Assembly: GCF_040676615.1 (NCBI RefSeq)
Contig: NZ_JBFAPI010000026.1
Coordinates: 4,536-68,535, forward strand
Reading direction: 5' to 3'
Source of the DNA: Asanoa sp040676615
GTDB lineage: Bacteria; Actinomycetota; Actinomycetes; Mycobacteriales; Micromonosporaceae
Length of the DNA: 64,000 bases
Made by a program: the position numbers and the translations under genes. The notes under the pieces were generated by a model that was given only the letters and a program-made list of their open reading frames with translations, searched no databases and was not told the DNA's origin. Shown here one piece after another: positions 50,780 through 58,810 of the stretch; positions within the stretch are counted from its first letter, which is position 1, and each line of letters starts with the position of its first letter.

Positions 50780-52554
50780 GCGCGGGCCTCCGGGTCGGTG
50801 GGTGGCACCGCCCGGTCGAGCAGGCCGAGGAACGAGCGGTTGAGCAACGCGGCGTCGGCCGGCCGGATCGGGTGGTAGCCGAGCAGCAGGGCCTGGCCGT
50901 AGAGTGCCTCGACGGCGAGCTCGACCAGGTCGGCGGTCGGCAGCACGGTGATCCGGCGGACCAGCGGGTTGCGGTGGTTGAGCACGAGCTCCGGTCGGGT
51001 GTCGGCGCGCCGGTCGTCGAGCGCCGACAGCACGTCGGACCAGACCGGGTCGGCCTTGTCGCGGGTGGCGCGCAGCTCCTGCCGGAACGCCGTCTCCCGG
51101 TCGACCAGGAAGAGCGCCGGCACGGTCGGCGGGTCGAACGCGCGCAGCACCACCTCGCAGCCGAGCCGGTCGAGAGCCCGCTGCGCGGCCAGGCTGAACC
51201 CGCGCAGCCCCAGCTCGACGCCCGGGTCGAGGGTCTCGAACCGGGTGGCCAGGTCGGTCGGGTCGAGCCGCTCGGTGCGCAGGCCGCGCTCCACCTGGGC
51301 CAGCCGCTCGATGATCTCGGTGTCGTAGGTGTAGCCGGCGTTGATCAGCGCCAGGTCCTGCGCCGCGGCGACGCCGGCGAGTTGGCGGAACTGGTCGGTG
51401 GTGGCGCTGTAGCGGATCACACCGTGCCGCTCGCGGAACTCGCCCAGCGTCATCCGGCCGACGTTGGTCTCCATCGGCCACCAGGCCGCGACCAGCTGCA
51501 GCATCGCGTCGTCATAGAGGGCCAGCGCCTTGACGCCCAGGTGGTGCACGCGCAGGAACTCGCCGAGCCGGCGCGGGTCGGTGCGGGCCAGCCGGACCAG
51601 CCAGCCGCGGAGCTGGTCGCCGAGCGCCTCGCGGGTGCTGTCGAGCAGGCCGTCCTCGTAGAGCGCCTCGCGGCTCGCGGTCGGCCGCAGCTCGCTGGTG
51701 TCGACCACGCAGCGGGCGAAGAACGCCCAGTCGGGCAGCAGGCCCTCGGCGCTCTCGGCGAGCAGCATGCGCTTGAGGTAGACCCGGTGGCCGCCGCGCT
51801 GCGCCGGGTTGAGCGGCTGCGGCATGACGAAGGCGGCGCCGGTCAGGCCGGCCTCGGGCACCGACAGCGGGATCACGTCGAACGGGGTCAGACCCATGGT
51901 GCGTTCGGCGTACGCCGTCCAGGCGCGCACACCGGCCGCGTCCCAGGGCGCGCTCACCACGGGCCCGGTCGTCGGGGTGCCGTCGACGGTGACCTCGATC
52001 GGCAGCTGGTCACCGTAGAGCCGGGCCAGCTCGAGCACGGTGGCCGGGGCGAACCAGCCCTGCGCTCCGGGCCGCGGCACCAGGGTCACGGTGGTGCCGA
52101 CCGGGTGGTCGCCGTCGACCGCTTCGACCAGGTAACGCCCGTCGTCGTAGCCCGTCCAGCGGACCGTGGGCGCGCCGGCCGCGGTGGTCACCACCACGAT
52201 CTCGCGGGCGACCAGGAAGCAGGAGAGCAGGCCGATGCCGAACTGGCCGAGGAACTCGTGGCGGGCGAAGCCCAGGTCGTCGCGTTTGGAGCTGCGGCCG
52301 ATGGTGGCCAGCAGCTCGTGCACCTGCGCCTCGGTCAGGCCGACGCCGCTGTCGGTCACCCGCAGCCCGTCGCCCGTCGTCTCGATGGTGACCAGGCCCG
52401 GCGCGCCCGGCTCGCGGAGGCGGCGGGCGGTGATCGCGTCGACGGCGTTCTGCAGCAGCTCGCGGACGTAGACCCGCGGGCTGGCGTAGAGGTGGTGGCT
52501 GAGCAGGTCGACGAGGCCGGCGAGGTCGACCTGGAACGTGCGGTGAGCGTCCAT
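50776..52554 (-). CDS. Hsp90-like chaperone (HtpG family, divergent)
   Basis: A 592-residue protein. The GHKL ATPase domain is intact: VRELLQNAVDAITARR (Glu32, Asn36), VTDSGVGLT, ATIGRSSKR, and FLGQFGIGLLSCFLVA. The middle domain has HRVYLKRMLL and DTSELRPTASREALYED. The C-terminal third diverges strongly from E. coli HtpG and has no MEEVD tail. It should be an ATP-driven chaperone with a special client. TACCTT lies nine bases before ATG 52554. It is the first gene of a coupled pair with the TPR-like protein. Confidence 0.88.
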   Translation of the reverse strand: MDAHRTFQVDLAGLVDLLSHHLYASPRVYVRELLQNAVDAITARRLREPGAPGLVTIETTGDGLRVTDSGVGLTEAQVHELLATIGRSSKRDDLGFARHEFLGQFGIGLLSCFLVAREIVVVTTAAGAPTVRWTGYDDGRYLVEAVDGDHPVGTTVTLVPRPGAQGWFAPATVLELARLYGDQLPIEVTVDGTPTTGPVVSAPWDAAGVRAWTAYAERTMGLTPFDVIPLSVPEAGLTGAAFVMPQPLNPAQRGGHRVYLKRMLLAESAEGLLPDWAFFARCVVDTSELRPTASREALYEDGLLDSTREALGDQLRGWLVRLARTDPRRLGEFLRVHHLGVKALALYDDAMLQLVAAWWPMETNVGRMTLGEFRERHGVIRYSATTDQFRQLAGVAAAQDLALINAGYTYDTEIIERLAQVERGLRTERLDPTDLATRFETLDPGVELGLRGFSLAAQRALDRLGCEVVLRAFDPPTVPALFLVDRETAFRQELRATRDKADPVWSDVLSALDDRRADTRPELVLNHRNPLVRRITVLPTADLVELAVEALYGQALLLGYHPIRPADAALLNRSFLGLLDRAVPPTDPEARA

Positions 52555-52669
52555 GGCGGTGCCAAGGTACCGCCTGGCTGTGACACGTGTGGTCCCGCCG
52601 GCGCGGCCGTCGGGCGGTGGCCGCCGTCGGGCCACGGCGGCCACCCTCGGCAAGGCCTGCGGTTGTGTC

Positions 52670-52780
52670 GCGGCAATGACAATTGCCATTGCCGCAACCC
52701 CATGGTGTGCGATTGACTTCACTACGTCAGCACCCATACTGGACATCGGACGACGTGGTTTACCGACCACCAAACCGCGT
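52670..52780 (+). promoter_or_regulatory. Structured control region of the Crp/Fnr gene
   Basis: GCGGCAATG (52670-52678) pairs perfectly with CATTGCCGC (52687-52695). A promoter TTGACT-N16-CATACT (52713-52740) follows, and then the near-perfect repeat ACGTGGTTT (52753-52761) / AAACCGCGT (52772-52780). The region is richer in A+T than its surroundings. It lies in the 333-bp gap between the divergent Hsp90 and Crp genes. Confidence 0.5.
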
Positions 52781-52887
52781 GCAATCCTGGGTGGTTCGCA
52801 TTCGCTCCGCCGGCGAGAATGAACCGCGCCTTTCCATTCACGTTCATCCGGACCCGACCACCCGCGCAGCCCGACCGAGGGAGCACG

Positions 52888-53646
52888 ATGGCCGACGATT
52901 CCGCGCGAATGATCACTGCCACCTTGGCCCGGTCCCCCATCTTCAAGGGCCTGCCGCCCGAGTCACTGGTGGAGCTGACCACGCACACCACGCCGTTCAC
53001 CGTCCCGGTCGGCTCGATCCTCTGGCAGCAGGGTGACGAGCCCCTCGACCTCGTTGTCGTGCAGAGCGGCCTGTTGTGCGAGTTCCAACCGAGCCGCTCG
53101 GGCCGCCGTTCGGTGCTCCATCTCAAAGGCCCACCACATGTTGTGGGTGACATCGCGATATTCGACCGCCGCCCTCATCTGGCATCGGCGGAAGCACTCC
53201 GGGAAAGCGTCATTCTGGCGATTCCCGCAGAGCCGGTGGTCGCCCTCGCGGCGTCGTCCATGTTGCTCACCCACAACGTCGTCCTACAATTCGCCGCCCA
53301 CGTCCGCGTGCTCGCCGAGCAACGCACCGACCTGATGATTCTCGACCTGGCCCGCCGCGTGGCGAAGGCATTGTTGCGGCTGGCCAGACCGAGCGACCCG
53401 ATGACCGTCGACATCGGCGTCACGGTCCTGGCCAACCTGGCCGGCGGGGCCCGCCAATCGGTGAGCGCGGTGCTGTCCAGGCTCGAGCGCCGCGGCTGGC
53501 TGGTGCTGGAACCCGGCCGCATCCTGCTCGTCGACGTCCCGGCGTTGCACCGCTACGCGGGCCTCGCGCCGACGCCACCGGCCGAGGCGTCCACCGTCGG
53601 TGCTTCGCGTCAGGGCGACTGTCAGGGCAGGATCGCGTCGACGTAG
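52888..53646 (+). CDS. Crp/Fnr family transcriptional regulator
   Basis: A 252-residue protein. The N-terminal cyclic-nucleotide-type domain (about 15-130) includes SPIFKGLPPESLVELTTHT and PVGSILWQQGDEPLDLVVVQSG, and lacks the full cAMP Arg/Ser set (VVGDIAIFDRRPHLASAEA). The HTH (about 190-225) reads VTVLANLAGGARQSVSAVLSRLERRGWL, cited in part. The ligand is unknown. GAGGGAG precedes ATG 52888. Its 3' end overlaps the convergent SDR gene by 25 bp. It may autoregulate through the inverted repeats upstream. Confidence 0.87.
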   Translation: MADDSARMITATLARSPIFKGLPPESLVELTTHTTPFTVPVGSILWQQGDEPLDLVVVQSGLLCEFQPSRSGRRSVLHLKGPPHVVGDIAIFDRRPHLASAEALRESVILAIPAEPVVALAASSMLLTHNVVLQFAAHVRVLAEQRTDLMILDLARRVAKALLRLARPSDPMTVDIGVTVLANLAGGARQSVSAVLSRLERRGWLVLEPGRILLVDVPALHRYAGLAPTPPAEASTVGASRQGDCQGRIAST

Positions 53647-54404
53647 CCACCGTCGACGCGCAGTGCGCCGCCGGTGGTCGCCGAGGCCTGGGCCGAGCTG
53701 AGATAGACCACCATGTTGGCGATCTCCTCGGGCTCGATCAGGCGCCGCAGCAACGACTGCGGTCGATGGTCGCGCATGAAGCGCCGCTGCGCCTCGTCCC
53801 ACGGGAGGTCGCCGGGGACCATCTGGCGGACGAACTCCTCCACCCCACCGGTGTGCGTCGGTCCGGCGATCACGGTGTTGACGGTGACGCCGGTGCCGGC
53901 CGCAGCCTTCGCGAAGCCGCGGGAGACGCCCAGCACGGCGGTCTTGGTCATGCCGTAGTGGATCATCTCCGCCGGGATGACCACCGCCGAGTCGCTCGCG
54001 ATGAACTGCACCCGACCCCAGCCGCGCGACATCATGCCGGGCAGGTAATGCCGGGTGAGCCGGATGCCGGCGAGCACGTTGGTCTCGAAGTAGCGTCGCC
54101 ACTCCTCGTCGGGGATCTCCAGTGCGGGCTGTGCGGCGTACACCCCGAGGTTGTTGATCAGAATGTCGGTCTCGGGCTCCTGCTCCAGCAGCGGCGCCGC
54201 GTCGGCGGCGAGGTCGACCGCGACCGGCCTGACCCGCGCGCCGGTGGACCGCAGGGTGTCGGCGGCGGCGACGACCCGGCGCTCGTCGCGCCCGGTGAGC
54301 ACCACCCGGGCGCCCGAACCGGCGAGGCCGGCGGCGATGGCAAGACCGATCCCGGACGAGGAACCGGTGACGACGGCCGTCTTCCCGGACAGGTCGATCC
54401 GCAT
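53622..54404 (-). CDS. Short-chain dehydrogenase/reductase
   Basis: A 260-residue classical SDR: TAVVTGSSSGIGLAIAAGLAG (cofactor loop), DILINNLGVYAAQPA, catalytic Ser in FIASDSAVVIP, and Tyr-Lys in MIHYGMTKTAV. The Arg after the second strand (TGRDERR) suggests NADP(H). The substrate is unknown. TAGCGT lies exactly six bases before ATG 54404, so the mRNA is probably leaderless. It is divergent from ppk2. Confidence 0.9.
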   Translation of the reverse strand: MRIDLSGKTAVVTGSSSGIGLAIAAGLAGSGARVVLTGRDERRVVAAADTLRSTGARVRPVAVDLAADAAPLLEQEPETDILINNLGVYAAQPALEIPDEEWRRYFETNVLAGIRLTRHYLPGMMSRGWGRVQFIASDSAVVIPAEMIHYGMTKTAVLGVSRGFAKAAAGTGVTVNTVIAGPTHTGGVEEFVRQMVPGDLPWDEAQRRFMRDHRPQSLLRRLIEPEEIANMVVYLSSAQASATTGGALRVDGGYVDAILP

Positions 54405-54410
54405 GTGATC

Positions 54411-54416
54411 ACGCTA
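54411..54416 (-). promoter_or_regulatory. -10 box TAGCGT of the SDR gene
   Basis: Minus-strand TAGCGT, then six bases, then ATG 54404. Confidence 0.55.
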
Positions 54417-54438
54417 TCGCTGTTCACCCGATCCGCGA

Positions 54439-54465
54439 TTGACGGTCACCTCAGCTGGGTAGCGT
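54439..54465 (+). promoter_or_regulatory. Promoter of ppk2 (TTGACG ... TAGCGT)
   Basis: TTGACG (54439-54444) and TAGCGT (54460-54465) are 15 bp apart, and the ATG follows six bases later, giving a leaderless start. Confidence 0.6.
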
Positions 54466-54471
54466 CGGTCC

Positions 54472-55404
54472 ATGAGCGCGGAAAGCAGCAATGGCGGCAC
54501 CCCGAACCTGCTCAAACGGTACGATGGCTACCGCGTGCTCGACGATGACGATGACGACCCCATTCTGCTCAAAGAAGACGGCGAGGTCGTCGACACCTGG
54601 CGCGAGAACTACCCCTACCAGGAGCGGATGGACCGCGCCGACTACGAGCGCGAGAAGCGGCTGCTGCAGATCGAGTTGCTCAAGCTGCAAAACTGGATCA
54701 AGGCGAACGACAAGCGGCTGGTGATCCTCTTCGAAGGGCGCGACGCGGCCGGCAAGGGCGGCACGATCAAGCGCTTCATGGAGCACCTCAACCCGCGCGG
54801 CGCGACCGTCGTGGCGTTGGAGAAGCCGAGCGAGCGGGAGATGGCGCAGTGGTATTTCCAGCGCTACATCGCCCACCTGCCGGCGGCGCGGGAGATGGTG
54901 CTCTTCGACCGGTCCTGGTACAACCGGGCCGGCGTCGAGCGGGTGATGGGCTACTGCACGCGCGGCGAATACCTCGAGTTCATGCGGGAGACCCCGGAGC
55001 TCGAACGGATGCTGGTGCGGTCAGGGATAAACCTGATCAAATTTTGGTTCTCGGTGACCCGGCACGAGCAGCGCACCCGGTTCCTGATCCGCCAGGTCGA
55101 CCCCGTGCGCCAGTGGAAGCTGTCACCCACCGACCTCGCGTCGCTCGAAAAGTGGGACGAGTACACCGAGGCGAAGGAGGCGATGTTCTTCTACACGCAC
55201 ACCGCCGACGCGCCCTGGACGATGATCAAGAGCAACGACAAGAAGCGGGCCCGGCTGGCCGCCATGCGGCACGTGCTGACCCGGTTCCCCTACGACAACA
55301 AGGACGAGGAGATCGTCGGCAGGCCCGACCCGCTGATCGTCGGCGCGGCGAGCGAGTTGTTCGAGGACGGCGAGCCGCACGGCCGCGCCTTCACCGCGTT
55401 CTAG
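54472..55404 (+). CDS. ppk2: Polyphosphate kinase 2
   Basis: A 310-residue enzyme of the single-domain class I PPK2 type. The Walker A loop is FEGRDAAGKGGTIKRF (residues 87-102) and the Walker B/lid is VLFDRSWYNRAGVERVMG. KQLSPxD-type WKLSPTDLASLEKWDEY closes the substrate region. It transfers phosphate between polyphosphate and nucleotides, often GDP or ADP. An Asp-rich N-terminal run (DDDDDD) is notable. It is divergent from the SDR gene and overlaps the convergent yihY gene by 14 bp. Confidence 0.92.
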   Translation: MSAESSNGGTPNLLKRYDGYRVLDDDDDDPILLKEDGEVVDTWRENYPYQERMDRADYEREKRLLQIELLKLQNWIKANDKRLVILFEGRDAAGKGGTIKRFMEHLNPRGATVVALEKPSEREMAQWYFQRYIAHLPAAREMVLFDRSWYNRAGVERVMGYCTRGEYLEFMRETPELERMLVRSGINLIKFWFSVTRHEQRTRFLIRQVDPVRQWKLSPTDLASLEKWDEYTEAKEAMFFYTHTADAPWTMIKSNDKKRARLAAMRHVLTRFPYDNKDEEIVGRPDPLIVGAASELFEDGEPHGRAFTAF

Positions 55405-56344
55405 GCCGCCGCTTCTTCAGCTTGCTGTCGTCGCGCAGGGGCAGGTAGGGCTCCTCGTCGGCCGGGTGCCCGCCGAGGATCGCCCGGGCGCGCTGCAGTT
55501 CCGCGTCGAACTCGGCGCCGAGCAGGATCGCCATGTTCGACAGCTGCAGCCAGACCAGGAAGATGATGATCCCGGCGACGGTGCCGTAGGTCTTGTTGTA
55601 GGAGTTGAAGTAGGTCAGGTAGAGCCCGAACAGGCCGGACAGGATGATCCAGAGCAGCACAGCGAGCAGCCCGCCCGGGGTGACCCAACGGAACCTGCCG
55701 TGCCGGGCGTTCGGCGCCGCGAAGTAGAGGATCGAGAACATCAGGCTGACCAGCACGACCAGCACCGGCCACTTGGCGATGTTCCACGCGGTCACGGCGG
55801 CCGAGCCCAGCCCGATGGCGTCGCCGATCGACTCGGCGAACCGGCCGGTGAAGACCACGATCAGGGCACAGGCGATCAGGATCAGGCCGACCGCCGCGGT
55901 CAGCAGGACCCGGGTACGCAGCGTCTTCCACATCGGCCGACCCTCGGGCACGTCGAAGATCTCGTTGGACGCGCGCATGAACGCCGACACGTAGCCGGAC
56001 GCCGACCAGAACGCCACCAGCACACCGATGACGGCGCCGGCGCTGGCCAGCGACGCGTTGCCGGCGACCTGGCTGATCGCGTTGTTGACGAAGTCGGCCA
56101 GCGCGCCGGGCAGCGTGCTGGCCAGGTTGCGCTGCACGGCGGCGACCGTGTCGTCGCCGAGCAGGCCCAGGATGGAGACCACGACGAGCAGGCCGGGGAA
56201 GATCGAGAGGATGCCGTAGTAGGTCAGCGCCGCCGCCCAGTCGATGGCCGAGTCGGCGGAGAACTCGGTGACGGCGCGTTTGGCAGTGGCCAGCCAGGAG
56301 CCGGCCGGCAGCTTGGTGGGACTCTCCGGCGCTTTGTCGCTCAT
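55391..56344 (-). CDS. YihY/BrkB family membrane protein
   Basis: A 317-residue inner-membrane protein with about six or seven helices. Family markers are DWAAALTYYGILSIFPGLLV, FWSASGYVSAFMRASNEIFDV, and LYFAAPNARHGRFRWVTPGGLLA, followed by YNKTYGTVAGIIIFLVWLQLSN. The family was once called RNase BN in error; its real function is unclear. The basic tail KLKKRRPRTR is cytoplasmic. ATG 56344 is chosen over ATG 56350; longer forms add Arg-rich sequence with no homology. Confidence 0.85.
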   Translation of the reverse strand: MSDKAPESPTKLPAGSWLATAKRAVTEFSADSAIDWAAALTYYGILSIFPGLLVVVSILGLLGDDTVAAVQRNLASTLPGALADFVNNAISQVAGNASLASAGAVIGVLVAFWSASGYVSAFMRASNEIFDVPEGRPMWKTLRTRVLLTAAVGLILIACALIVVFTGRFAESIGDAIGLGSAAVTAWNIAKWPVLVVLVSLMFSILYFAAPNARHGRFRWVTPGGLLAVLLWIILSGLFGLYLTYFNSYNKTYGTVAGIIIFLVWLQLSNMAILLGAEFDAELQRARAILGGHPADEEPYLPLRDDSKLKKRRPRTR

Positions 56345-56408
56345 GCGCATCCATGATGCGTCCCGACGACGGGACAATCCGGGATCGCCGCGTACGCGGC
56401 GCGGCGCG

Positions 56409-56414
56409 TACCCT
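56409..56414 (+). promoter_or_regulatory. -10 box TACCCT, leaderless start
   Basis: TACCCT, six bases, then ATG 56421. Confidence 0.5.
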
Positions 56415-56420
56415 CTCGCC

Positions 56421-57032
56421 ATGGTCGATGCCCGCCGTCAGGAGGTCTTCGTCGATCTCGACCGGCCGCCACCGCAGCGGACGGCGCCCGACCCGGCCGC
56501 CCGGCTGCGCGGCGGCTGGCAGCGGGCGCGCGCGGCCCGGGTCCCGGTCGGCGCCGTGCTGCTGGCCACCCTGGTCGGGGCGCTGGTCGGCGGCTTCGCG
56601 GTCCGCCAGTGGCAGCGCCACCAGCAGGAGGCGCAAGCGGCGGCGATCGTGTCGATCAGCGCGCAGCTCCTCGACTCGTCGGCGACCGGCGGCAGCAGCG
56701 ACGGCGTCAACGCGTCACTGGTCGCCAACCTGACGCTGGTCAACCTCGGACCGTTGCCGATCTGGGTGGAGGCGGTCGAAGCCGAGCGCGACGGGCTCGA
56801 GTTCCGCAACACGGCACCGGAGGCGATGCTCCGCCCGGGCTTCCGCACGGTCGCCGTCTGGATCAGCTACGCCTGCGCGCGCGGCGGCGTCTCGGTCGAC
56901 CCGCTCCCGGTGCGGATGCGCGTCCGCACCAGCGACGGCGAGATCCGTCAGGTCGAGACGACCGTGGAGATCGGCGGGTCACAGTGGCCCTTGATCATCG
57001 GCAACATGTGCCGGGCCGACCGACCCGGTTAG
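56421..57032 (+). CDS. Single-pass membrane protein of unknown function
   Basis: A 203-residue protein. A short cytoplasmic arm (DARRQEVFVDLDRPPPQR) and a basic segment lead to one transmembrane helix at about 42-61 (VPVGAVLLATLVGALVGGFAV). The outer domain is beta-rich (LVANLTLVNLGPLPIWVEAVEAE ... TTVEIGG) and has two Cys that could form a disulfide. It is not recognised as a named family. It is transcribed alone from a leaderless promoter. Confidence 0.7.
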   Translation: MVDARRQEVFVDLDRPPPQRTAPDPAARLRGGWQRARAARVPVGAVLLATLVGALVGGFAVRQWQRHQQEAQAAAIVSISAQLLDSSATGGSSDGVNASLVANLTLVNLGPLPIWVEAVEAERDGLEFRNTAPEAMLRPGFRTVAVWISYACARGGVSVDPLPVRMRVRTSDGEIRQVETTVEIGGSQWPLIIGNMCRADRPG

Positions 57033-57079
57033 CCGCGCCGGACCGCTCCGCGCGCGGCGCCCTCCGGCCGGCGCTGGGG

Positions 57080-58810
57080 TCAGCCGTGCCAGGAACGCCA
57101 GAGGGAAGCGTAGGCGCCACCTGCGGCGACCAGGTCGTCGTGCGTGCCCAACTCGGTGACCCGGCCGTCTTCCAGGACCGCGACGCGGTCGGCGTCGCGG
57201 GCCGTGTTGAGGCGGTGGGCGATCGCGATGACCGTGCGGCCGTCGAGGACCGCGGCCAACGCGCGTTCGGTGCGGCGCGCCGTCGTCGGGTCGAGTGCCG
57301 CCGTGGCCTCGTCGAGGATGAGCGTGTGCGGGTCGGCCAGCACGATGCGGGCCAGCGCCAGCTGCTGGGCGTCGGCCGGGCCGAGTTGGTGAGCGCCCTC
57401 GCCGATCGCCGTGTCGAGGCCGTCGGGCAGGTCGGCATACCAGTCGGCGCCGACGGCCAGCAGGGCGCTGAGCATGTCGCCGTCGCTGGCCTCCGGCGCG
57501 GCGAACGACAGGTTGTCGCGGAGCGTACCGATGAAGACGTGGTGTTCCTGGGTGACCAGCGCGATCAACTGCCGCCGCTGGGCCGGGTCGATCTCGGCCA
57601 CCGGGACGCCGCCGAGCAGGACGCTGCCGCTGTCGGGGGCCTCGGTGCCGGCCAGCAGTCGCGCCAGGGTCGACTTGCCGGCACCGGACGGGCCGACGAT
57701 CGCCAGCCGCTCCCCCGGGCGCAGGTCGAGGTCGATGCCGTGCAGCACGTCGTGCCCGGGCGCGTACGCGAATCGGGCGTCACGCACCACGATCCGCTCG
57801 TCGTCGGGAGCGGGCGCGACACCACGCTGCTCGGGAACGCCGAAACCGACACCCAGCACGCGGGCGTACGAGGCGATGCCGCGCTGTGCCTGCTCGATGA
57901 ACTGGAGCATCCGGTCGAGCGGCTCGATCGCCTGCTGCAGCAGCAGTGCCGCCGCGACGACGTCGCCGATGCTGACCCGGCCCTCGCGCACCAGAGTGCC
58001 GCCGGCCAGCAGCAGGAACGCGATCGGCACGGCGTAGCTGGCCTCGATCACCGGGAAGAACACCGAGCGTAACGCCAGCGTCGCCCGCCGGGTGGCCCAG
58101 AGCCGGCCGATCCGGCTCGTGCCGTTGCCGATCCGGTCGTCGCGCAGCCGCAGCGCCTCGACCGTGCGGGCGCCTTCCGCGGTCGTGGTCAGCGCCTCGG
58201 TCAGGTCGGCGCTGGCCGCGCCCTCGGCCAGGTAGGCGGGGGTGGCCCGGCGCAGGTACCAGCGTGTGACGGCCAGGATCGTCGGCACCCCGGTCAGCGC
58301 GACGAGGCCGAGCCACGGGTCGATCAGGAAGACGGCGCCGAAGAGCAGCGCGATCTGGACGAACGCGATCAGCACGATCGGCACGACCTCGCGGACCATC
58401 GTGCCGACCGTGGCGACGTCGACCGAACTGCGGTTGGCGAGGTCGCCGGTGCCGGCCCGCTCGACCACGGCGGTCGGCAGGTCGAGGGTGCGGCCGACGA
58501 ACTGCTCGCGGAGCCGGGCGATGGCCCGTTCACCCAGCCGGTAGCCGATCAGGTGCCCGAACCGCAGCAGCGCGCCCTGCACCACCGTGCAGGCGATGAT
58601 CGCGAGCGCCAACCGGTCGACGGCGCCGGTGCCCTTGCCGGCCACCACGTCGTCGACGATGAAGCCGAGCAACCGCGGTGCGGCGAGGCCGGCCACCGCC
58701 GCGGCACCCTGGAGCAGCAGCACCACGATCACCGTGCGGCGTTCGCCGACGATCAGGTCGCGGGTGGCCCGCCGGGTGGTCGCCCGATCGGCGACCGGCA
58801 GGCCGGTCAT
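57080..58810 (-). CDS. ABC exporter half-transporter, ATP-hydrolysing subunit
   Basis: A 576-residue half transporter: six membrane helices (about 1-310) and a nucleotide-binding domain. Walker A is intact (GPSGAGKS, 373-380), as are Walker B with catalytic Glu (LILDEATAALD, 497-507) and the switch His (AIAHRL). The signature motif is degenerate: LGPADAQQLALAR instead of LSGGQ. It therefore needs a partner to complete its ATP site. ATG 58810 overlaps the partner's stop (ATGA). The heterodimer should export an unknown lipid, peptide or drug. Confidence 0.9.
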   Translation of the reverse strand: MTGLPVADRATTRRATRDLIVGERRTVIVVLLLQGAAAVAGLAAPRLLGFIVDDVVAGKGTGAVDRLALAIIACTVVQGALLRFGHLIGYRLGERAIARLREQFVGRTLDLPTAVVERAGTGDLANRSSVDVATVGTMVREVVPIVLIAFVQIALLFGAVFLIDPWLGLVALTGVPTILAVTRWYLRRATPAYLAEGAASADLTEALTTTAEGARTVEALRLRDDRIGNGTSRIGRLWATRRATLALRSVFFPVIEASYAVPIAFLLLAGGTLVREGRVSIGDVVAAALLLQQAIEPLDRMLQFIEQAQRGIASYARVLGVGFGVPEQRGVAPAPDDERIVVRDARFAYAPGHDVLHGIDLDLRPGERLAIVGPSGAGKSTLARLLAGTEAPDSGSVLLGGVPVAEIDPAQRRQLIALVTQEHHVFIGTLRDNLSFAAPEASDGDMLSALLAVGADWYADLPDGLDTAIGEGAHQLGPADAQQLALARIVLADPHTLILDEATAALDPTTARRTERALAAVLDGRTVIAIAHRLNTARDADRVAVLEDGRVTELGTHDDLVAAGGAYASLWRSWHG

